Origin: Chrysophaeum taylorii
Lineage: Eukaryota; Sar; Pelagophyceae; Pelagomonadales; Pelagomonadaceae
NCBI GenBank assembly: GCA_029834535.1
Contig: JAQMWT010000040.1
Coordinates: 186,001 to 250,000, forward strand
Length of the DNA stretch: 64,000 nt
Direction: 5' to 3'
The position numbers were made by a program, and so were the translations under genes. Below, one piece after another: positions 58,459 to 64,000 of this stretch. The first letter of the stretch is position 1. Each line of letters opens with the position of its first letter. The notes below the pieces were generated by a model. That model saw only the letters and a program-made list of their open reading frames with translations, had not been told where the DNA came from and made no database searches.

Positions 58459-59473
58459 ATCATCTTGGTACTTCGTGTACACTACTTCAACACTCTTCAA
58501 CGCTCTCAGACTAATCCTAATAAGTCTTATATTGATGACTGACTTCGTCGCAGAGTCCGTCAGCTCGGGGTGGCTTCAACAACATAGGCGGCGCGCACGA
58601 AGTCTTGTGCACACTCTTTGAAGAAGATGTCGACACGCCGCTCATTATCGCCGAGGTGTTGTATTAACACTCGGCGATCAACTTGGTGTTGGCGACGGCG
58701 GTCCCCCCGCGACGCTCCTTTATCTTCATGCCATTCTGCCCTCTCTTCTCGTTCGACACCGAGGCGACGTCGACCGGGCTGCACAAACAAGACGCGTATG
58801 CCAACAAGAAGGTCACATTCCGGGTGCTTCTCTGAGCGTGCGTCACACATAGTTTGGGAGTTAGATGTGACCCGCCACGTAGGATGCATACCGCGGGGAA
58901 AGAAGAAAAAGGCTTCACATTCCACCTACACGAGCATTCGCGGGAATCTCCGCGATCAGCCGGCTCATGCTATGGTGTATTATAGCTCGGAAGACGAGGT
59001 CTAACTGCAACAACCCACCCGTACATAAAAACGGTATCATGCCGCGGAATTCTTGCGCTAAAGAAGCTCGCCGCAGGGTCGCGAGGGTAGAATGATGAAG
59101 CCACTCGATTGAATAGTAGTAGGAGTAAAATATTCTCTTCCAATGCCAATGCTTGAAGTTCCAACACCGCGGTAGGTATGCGACGAGAACCGAAAACCGC
59201 CGCCCCCCCCAAATCGCTTCGTGAAGCTATGAGCCCCCTGCTACAACCGTGCCTTGGGCGCTAAACAACAAACAGCGCCCATCGTATGGGCTCAAATCTT
59301 CTTGACCCGGGGGTGAAGCAAAGAGCGACCCGGAAAAAAGAAGATAGGAGGGATGAGTTCAAAAAACTGCTCAGTGTCAATACGACTCCGAACCTCGGCG
59401 TGCTTGGTCGTGTCAGTTATTAATGGGAATAGTGCGCATGACCGCCAGACCCTACATATAAATAGAAGCGGGA
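58459..59473. other. Intergenic, with coding-like remnants and a hairpin
   Basis: Minus-strand pieces read KERRGGTAVANTKLIAEC (stop near 58664) and, in another frame, LIQHLGDNERRVDIFFKECA continuing QDFVRAAYVVEATPS (stop at 58560). They look like the tail of a decayed, possibly mobile-element-derived gene. Further along is the hairpin at 59255-59281. No complete gene. Confidence 0.4.
59255..59281. other. Perfect 8-bp hairpin
   Basis: TGGGCGCT pairs with AGCGCCCA around the 11-nt loop AAACAACAAAC. It lies about 190 bp downstream of the methyltransferase stop. The function (3'-end formation, RNA element) is unknown. Confidence 0.6.
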
Positions 59474-60325
59474 TCAGAGCTTGCGATACGCAGCCTGTAC
59501 GAAGACTCTGCGGCGGAGCTCGCGGGTGGCACGGTTCTTGTGAGCCTGGCACTCGTAGGTGGCTCTTCCTTCGAATGTGGTGCACTCGAAGAGGGCATCG
59601 AGATCACCGGTGGCAAAGTAGTAGCACCTCGTGCCGTCGCTCTTCACATACCAGTGGTCGGCGAGTCGGCGTCCCTTAGCAAATCTAAGCTGGGCGGCGT
59701 CGTACCTGCCGTAGTCGCGAACGATTACGTATCCCCCCGGTCTGAGAACGTTGGTGATCTTCCTGACAACGTCGGGGAGGCAGTCGGGGTTGAGCGCCGA
59801 GAGCACAAAGAGGCATGAGACGCAAGCGACCGAGGCATCGGGTTCGCCGAGAGGGTCGGCGACGACGTCGCAGACGCGGGCAACGCAGTCTTTGAGTCGC
59901 TCCCTCACCATGGTGACGGCACGCGGCGAGAAATCCAAGCACACGAGACGGCGCGCAGCCACGGCCGCGACGCCGTTGCCGACGCCGCACCCGAGCTCGA
60001 CCAACGTGCCGTCGGCCGCTTGGGCGAGCGCGTCGGCAAACACGACGTCCACGTACCGCCGGTCCCGGTACGCCGTCGTGCCGTGCCGCCGGTAGAAGGC
60101 GTCCCAGCTCTTGCGCGACCGTCGCTCGTGCTCGCGAACCCAAAACTCCGAGAGGTATGGTCCCTGTCGCGAAACAACGACCGCGGCCTCGTGCGTTTGC
60201 GCCTCGTCCCATGCGTCTCGCGCCCATACCCCGTCATCCGCCATCCTCGAGGGCGGGCCCAGCCTCGTCTTTTTGATTTGGAGTGCGCGGTACAACGCGG
60301 CAAGCACGGCAAGCTCCTCGCACAT
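59474..60325 (-). CDS. METTL2/6/8-type tRNA m3C methyltransferase
   Basis: SAM-dependent class I methyltransferase of the family that makes 3-methylcytidine at tRNA position 32. The 283-residue product has the family N-terminus SRKSWDAFYRRHGTTAYRDR. SAM motif I is LVELGCGVGNG near residue 110, followed by LVCLDFSPRAVTMVRERLKD. Then come CLFVLSALNPDCLPDVVRKI, VLRPGGYVIVRDYGRYDAAQ and LADHWYVKSDGTRCYYF, an order and wording close to METTL6. The C-terminus RRRVFVQAAYRKL also fits. Upstream of the domain there is only a short helical extension. ATG 60325 was chosen; the next in-frame ATG (MADDGVW) is equally possible, and the upstream frame to 60409 is low complexity. Confidence 0.9.
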   Translation of the reverse strand: MCEELAVLAALYRALQIKKTRLGPPSRMADDGVWARDAWDEAQTHEAAVVVSRQGPYLSEFWVREHERRSRKSWDAFYRRHGTTAYRDRRYVDVVFADALAQAADGTLVELGCGVGNGVAAVAARRLVCLDFSPRAVTMVRERLKDCVARVCDVVADPLGEPDASVACVSCLFVLSALNPDCLPDVVRKITNVLRPGGYVIVRDYGRYDAAQLRFAKGRRLADHWYVKSDGTRCYYFATGDLDALFECTTFEGRATYECQAHKNRATRELRRRVFVQAAYRKL

Positions 60326-60930
60326 GACGAGGGTTAATAACCAAGGTCGACAGGGGGTTGCGATCAAGGATGGCGTACAGGAGTGGAGGGGGGGGGGGTG
60401 CGGTACCACGTACTCGCCTCTCTTAGCCAGCCTCTCAACTCAGCGATGACCACGATCGTTGTAAGAGCCACTTTTCTAGGCCGGAGGGCGCGCAAGTCTC
60501 CGCTCTCCGGGTTCATGCTGCTCTTTTCCATCCGTGCTGCCCTCTCTTTAACTACCGCACGTAGGGCGCGCGCTATGTCGAGCAACGGCCTTAGGTGGTC
60601 GACTGTCCTATACGTATATATATAGAAGTCGGTTTACAAATGTCATCTCTCGACGCCGTCCATGCGCGCGGGCCGACGAAGCTGGCCCGAAGCCGCGCGC
60701 TCGATTCACAGCTACTCGTCAGTGGCCGCCCGGGGTGCTTTGATGAAATATCTGATGATGATGATGGCGATGACATGTGCCACAAAAATATCAATGATCT
60801 ACAATAATTGTTAATTCCCCCGACGAAAGTATTATCGAGCGGAAGAAGACCCCCCACCCCCGCATTTCGTGTCGAGGAGAGACGGAGAATCGAGATGCGC
60901 CGCGAGCTGTTCGCTCGGGGGCTTAACACA

Positions 60931-60963
<33 letters not shown>

Positions 60964-60998
60964 GGGGGAAAGAAAGAACCCCCTACGGGGGCAAGCAA
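60326..60998. other. Intergenic, with AC/GA microsatellites
   Basis: No supported gene. It includes a G run at about 60388-60399, a TATATATATA stretch near 60614-60625 and (AC)n/(GA)n at about 60926-60963 just beyond the 3' end of the membrane-protein gene. Confidence 0.5.
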
Positions 60999-62154
60999 CT
61001 AGGTTCGCCGGCCCAGCGTATCGACGAGGGGGTCGTCGGTACTGAAGAGCGCGCTTCGTCGGGCGAAAGTATCGACAAGGGGGGCGTCGACCTGCGGTGG
61101 ATGGAGGTGGTGGGTGGTGGGTGCAGCGCGTGACGCATAAAAAAAAAAAAAAATCACCGTGACGTCGTCGTCGGCGGCGTAGAGCTGGGCGAGCTCGAGG
61201 TCGGGTCGCCGCGAGTCTGCGAGATGATCGAAGGTAAAAAGGGTACTCAGCACACCTACCTTGCTGTTGTTGTTGTTGTTGTTGTCTCTTGGCCGCAAAG
61301 GAGTCGAGTCTCTGAGCGAGTTTTGATCGCTCCTCCGAGCGACGGCGCCTCGCTTGCGCGTTGCGCTCTGCCGCGCGCTTTGAGACGTGCGCGAAGCGCT
61401 CGGGAACGTGGCGGCGCTCGATGAGGAAGTCGGGCTTGGGCCAGACTGCACCGAGGGGGTAGGCGCCGCCCTGTCGCCACGAGGAGATCTTGGGGTCGGG
61501 GGGGGGCGTCCAAAAGTCCCGTTGTCTCTCTCGTCGGAGGTAAAAAGTCCAGGAGAGCGGGGCCAGCTCCCCAAGGTAGGAAAAGAGCTTCATCGCAACA
61601 AAGGTCCCGAAGAATCGCGAGACGTTAGCCCTCAGGCTGATGGCGAGGGCTACGCCGGCGATCGCGAACGCCGCGCTCACGACCAGTGCTAGGTACAAGC
61701 CCTGGCGGCCGCAGTCGCGGCAGCAGTCCCGGCAGCACGCCTCGTGGAGGGAGCCCCCCACCTGGAAGCACGGAGAGGTCGCCAAACATCTCAACGCTTT
61801 GTCGTAGGCGACGAGCGCGACGCTCCAAGCGGCGACCCACGTGTAGTAGTCGGCCATCATGACCTGGTCCTTCTCGCGCTGGAGCCAGGCCGATATGAAC
61901 AGGTTCATGCACAGCACGCAGCACAGGTGGGCGGCGCGATCGACGCGGTCGAACTGGTGCATTGCGTGGCCCCGGCACATCGACACCAACGTGTGCGAGT
62001 TCTCGATGTGGAACACGTAGTCTTTCTGCCAGTCCCCCGGCCCGCCGAACCACACGACGCGGTTCTTGGCGAACCCCTCGCGCGTCGCGCGCTCGTTCCG
62101 CTCCTCCTCGACGTCCCCGTCCTCCTCGAGGAGGGGCTTCTCATCGCATTTCAT
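60999..62154 (-). CDS. Multi-pass membrane protein of unknown function, three exons
   Basis: I do not recognise the family. Exons 62154-61260, 61216-61158 and 61091-60999 join in phase across introns of 43 nt (GTAGGT...CGCAG) and 66 nt (GTGATT...CGCAG) to 348 residues. The N-terminus is acidic (KCDEKPLLEEDGDVEEERN), with hydrophobic segments at about residues 75-90 (AAHLCCVLCMNLFISAWL), 104-120 (YYTWVAAWSVALVAYD), 153-175 (GLYLALVVSAAFAIAGVALA) and 183-205. The loop between has a Cys-rich CCRDCCRDCGRQG. The C-terminal cytosolic part is Arg-rich with a Gln run, then DSRRPDLELAQLYAADDD and VDAPLVDTFARRSALFSTDD. Unspliced frames end in Arg-rich noise, so the introns are well supported. Confidence 0.65.
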
Positions 62155-62163
62155 CCTTACCCT

Positions 62164-62853
62164 TTACTTGTCCTCGAAATCGTCGTCGTCCTCCTCCTCC
62201 TCTGCTTCGGGTGCCTCGCAGTAGGACTGGACGGTCCTCGCCCGTTTCGGGCGCTGGGAGGCGATCGAGGGGTCGTCGGTCGTCGTGAGACGGTCGGGGG
62301 CGCTCTTCCTCTTTGCCATCTTCTTCTCCGCCTCCGCCTCCTCCTCCTCCTCCTCCTCCTGGGAGGGAAGGTCGTCCGAGTCGTCAACGTCTGAGTCGTC
62401 GGGCGGTTTCTTTTTGTTCGTCGTCGTCGAAAGTGGTGGTGTTTTCTTCCGCGTCAAACCAGGTCGGGCGACAGTTGAGAGGCCGTACTCGAAGTCTGCG
62501 CCCCGGGTCTCGTCGTCGTCGCCGTCGTCACCCCCTCGGGGTAGGCCGGTCCATTCGACCTGCTCGAAGACGAGGACGCGGTCGAAGACGTCCTTGCATG
62601 CGAGACCCTTGCCCTGGACCCGCAGCATCATGGTCGAAGCCTTTGCGAAGCGCCCGCGAAATACGAGATCCCCCAGCACGAGCTTGGGACGGGGAGTGTC
62701 GAGGTCGACCAACGTCCCAACGCGGCCGGCCCCCTTCACCGCAAGGAGCCCGGGAATCGAACAGAGGTACCGGTTCTTCCGTTGGCGCCCCGACTTGACG
62801 ATGTCGTTGCCGTCGCACTTCCGCAGCGCTTCCGAGGGTTCGCGCTCCGCCAT
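62164..62853 (-). CDS. BIN4-like DNA-binding / topoisomerase VI accessory protein
   Basis: This 229-residue protein has an N-terminal half resembling plant BIN4, an accessory of DNA topoisomerase VI needed for endoreduplication. KNRYLCSIPGLLAVKGAGRV is followed by GTLVDLDTPRPKLVLG, LRVQGKGLACKDVFDRVLVF and EQVEWTG. In the family this is a small beta barrel ending in a CEDVFD...VF..EWWVG pattern, which is matched closely. The second half is disordered, acidic and Lys-rich with Glu/Asp runs and a basic KKMAKRKSAPDR (nuclear signal-like). ATG 62853 was chosen over an in-frame GTG. It diverges from U2A' with 58 bp between starts and ends 9 bp from the start of the downstream membrane gene. Confidence 0.55.
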   Translation of the reverse strand: MAEREPSEALRKCDGNDIVKSGRQRKNRYLCSIPGLLAVKGAGRVGTLVDLDTPRPKLVLGDLVFRGRFAKASTMMLRVQGKGLACKDVFDRVLVFEQVEWTGLPRGGDDGDDDETRGADFEYGLSTVARPGLTRKKTPPLSTTTNKKKPPDDSDVDDSDDLPSQEEEEEEEAEAEKKMAKRKSAPDRLTTTDDPSIASQRPKRARTVQSYCEAPEAEEEEDDDDFEDK

Positions 62854-62911
62854 AACACACACACTCCTAGCCCTTTAAGGAAGAAAGACTGCTAAACCCT
62901 TACCCTCAGCG

Positions 62912-63784
62912 ATGCGGCTGACCGTCGAGATCGTCCAAGGCGCGGCCCAACGGCTCAACCCCGTCGGCGACAGGGAAATATTGCTGCGGGGCTACAAGAT
63001 CCCGACAATCGAAAACACGGGGACTCTGCGAGATGCCTTTGATTGCTTAGATCTGAGCGATAACGAAATCCAAAGTCTCGGAAACTTCGCCAAGTCCTCG
63101 CGGCTCAAGGTCCTGTTTCTCAACAACAACAACGTCTCGAGAATCGACCCGAACCTCGCCGACGAGCTCCCCAATTTGGAGACCCTCGTGCTCACGGGCA
63201 ACAAGATCGGTCGGTTGTCTGAGGTGGACGCTATCGCAAAATTCGCAAAGCTCCGAGTTCTCAGCCTCCTCGATAACCCTATATGCCGCTCCCCGCACTA
63301 CCGACCCTACGTGATTTCCAAGGCTCCCCCCTCCTTGAAGCTCTTGGACTTTCGCAAAATTAAGACGATCGAGCGCGTGGAAGCGCGGAAGCTCTTCCCC
63401 TTGGACGGTCCCCCCGCGATCGACGTCACCAAGCCACCACCCCCGCCGCCTCCAAGAAACGGCCCCGCCGCCGCGCTCCGAAATCTCACCGACCAGCAAC
63501 GCGCGCAGATCAGAGCGGCGGTCCAGGCCGCGCGCACTCCGGAGGAGGTCGACGCGCTCGAGAGACAGCTTCGCGCCGGCATCATCCCTCCCGCGCCCTC
63601 GCGACAACCGAGACCTCCCCCCGGCCCGCCGCCCGGGGCGCCCCCAAAAGAAAACGGAAACGGACGACCATCCTCGGACCTCCGCGATCCCATGGATGTC
63701 GACGCCTCGAAACCAGACGCGCCGACGACGATGGACCCGCCCGTTGCGACACCGTCACCCAGCCCACAAGCACCAACACCTTGA
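62912..63784 (+). CDS. SNRPA1: U2 snRNP protein A'
   Basis: Leucine-rich-repeat protein of the U2 snRNP that pairs with U2B'' and binds U2 snRNA stem-loop IV in the spliceosome. The 290-residue product starts with the family signature MRLTVEIVQGAAQRLNPVGD. Four to five LRRs follow over about residues 40-140 (FDCLDLSDNEIQSLGNF, RLKVLFLNNNNVSRIDPNLA, NLETLVLTGNKIGRL). The cap is LRVLSLLDNPICRSPHYRPY, then a LLDFRKIKTIER helix. The C-terminal 120 residues are Pro/Arg-rich with a helical ALRNLTDQQRAQIRAAVQAA segment. Length is a little above the human protein (255). An active spliceosome is consistent with the short introns described here. Confidence 0.95.
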   Translation: MRLTVEIVQGAAQRLNPVGDREILLRGYKIPTIENTGTLRDAFDCLDLSDNEIQSLGNFAKSSRLKVLFLNNNNVSRIDPNLADELPNLETLVLTGNKIGRLSEVDAIAKFAKLRVLSLLDNPICRSPHYRPYVISKAPPSLKLLDFRKIKTIERVEARKLFPLDGPPAIDVTKPPPPPPPRNGPAAALRNLTDQQRAQIRAAVQAARTPEEVDALERQLRAGIIPPAPSRQPRPPPGPPPGAPPKENGNGRPSSDLRDPMDVDASKPDAPTTMDPPVATPSPSPQAPTP

Positions 63785-64000
63785 TTTATTCTCCGCTTCC
63801 GACGTCGCATCGTAGTCGTCGCCGCTACCGACTTCGCCTTCTTTCTTCTTGCAGCGACCGCGCGCTCTGCGATGTTATGACCCCCTCCTCCTCCTCCTCC
63901 TCCTCCTCCTCCCTAGAACTATAGCTAGCTTCTGTCCGTTCGGAATATCATGCCTACTTTATCACTAGCATTATTGTGGTCCGGCACTTCAGGCTTCCGT
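63785..64000. other. Intergenic at window end
   Basis: No gene. A (TCC)n run lies at about 63887-63912. Confidence 0.5.

Overview
This 64 kb window is GC-rich nuclear DNA of a unicellular eukaryote. The genes are eukaryotic: clathrin adaptor AP-1 mu, TRAPP subunit, TFIIIC B-block subunit, NEMF/Rqc2, p24 cargo receptor, UBA-UAS-UBX protein, U2 snRNP A'. They lie on both strands with no operon logic. Two predicted proteins start with a signal peptide followed by a Ser/Thr-rich transit-like stretch, the layout of proteins imported into a complex (secondary, red-lineage) plastid. One serine alpha-galactosyltransferase-like gene and one secreted or plastid protein of a kind I recall from diatoms fit the same picture. 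I infer a photosynthetic stramenopile, possibly pelagophyte-like; this is inference, not identification.

The genome is very compact. Divergent start codons are separated by as little as 23, 33 and 43 bp, and one convergent pair has directly abutting stop codons. Most genes are single exons. Where introns occur they are very short: about 34-66 nt, with one of 143 nt swollen by a TTTG microsatellite. Donors are often GTGCG, GTAC or GTRNG and the introns are usually richer in A/T than the exons. Several C-termini and N-termini only make sense after removing such introns, and I give the exon bounds.

Layout. 1-5 kb: F-box/LON protein and TFIIIC subunit (minus). 5-8.3 kb: poorly resolved region ending in a four-exon membrane protein (plus). 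8.5-16.4 kb: AP-1 mu, TRAPPC8-like and an unknown protein (minus). 16.5-17.7 kb: three-zinc-knuckle protein (plus). 17.7-20.4 kb: decayed or intron-dense coding remnants. 20.7-23.7 kb: C1-THF synthase (minus). 24.1-26.9 kb: broken mobile-element-like gene (minus). 27.2-30.5 kb: NEMF (minus). 31.5-34.5 kb: PH plus inositol 5-phosphatase (plus). 34.6-35.1 kb: GTAAGT-rich tandem array. 35.9-37.4 kb: sulfatase. 37.5-39.6 kb: divergent p24/UBX pair. 40.1-44.8 kb: three minus-strand genes (unknown secreted/plastid protein, plastid SDR-like, SPRY). 44.9-48.3 kb: thioredoxin, galactosyltransferase-like, unknown. 48.6-50.8 kb: GT61-like and small PH protein. 52-54.2 kb: PARG-like and ClpR-like divergent pair. 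54.4-58.5 kb: PH-TM-C2-TM protein. 59.5-63.8 kb: METTL-type methyltransferase, multi-pass membrane protein, BIN4-like, U2A'.

Functional themes are membrane traffic and ER quality control (AP-1, TRAPPC8, p24, UBX protein, C2 protein), RNA and translation surveillance (TFIIIC, NEMF, METTL, U2A'), one-carbon metabolism and plastid proteins. I found no CRISPR, rRNA or convincing tRNA, and no bacterial-style operon.
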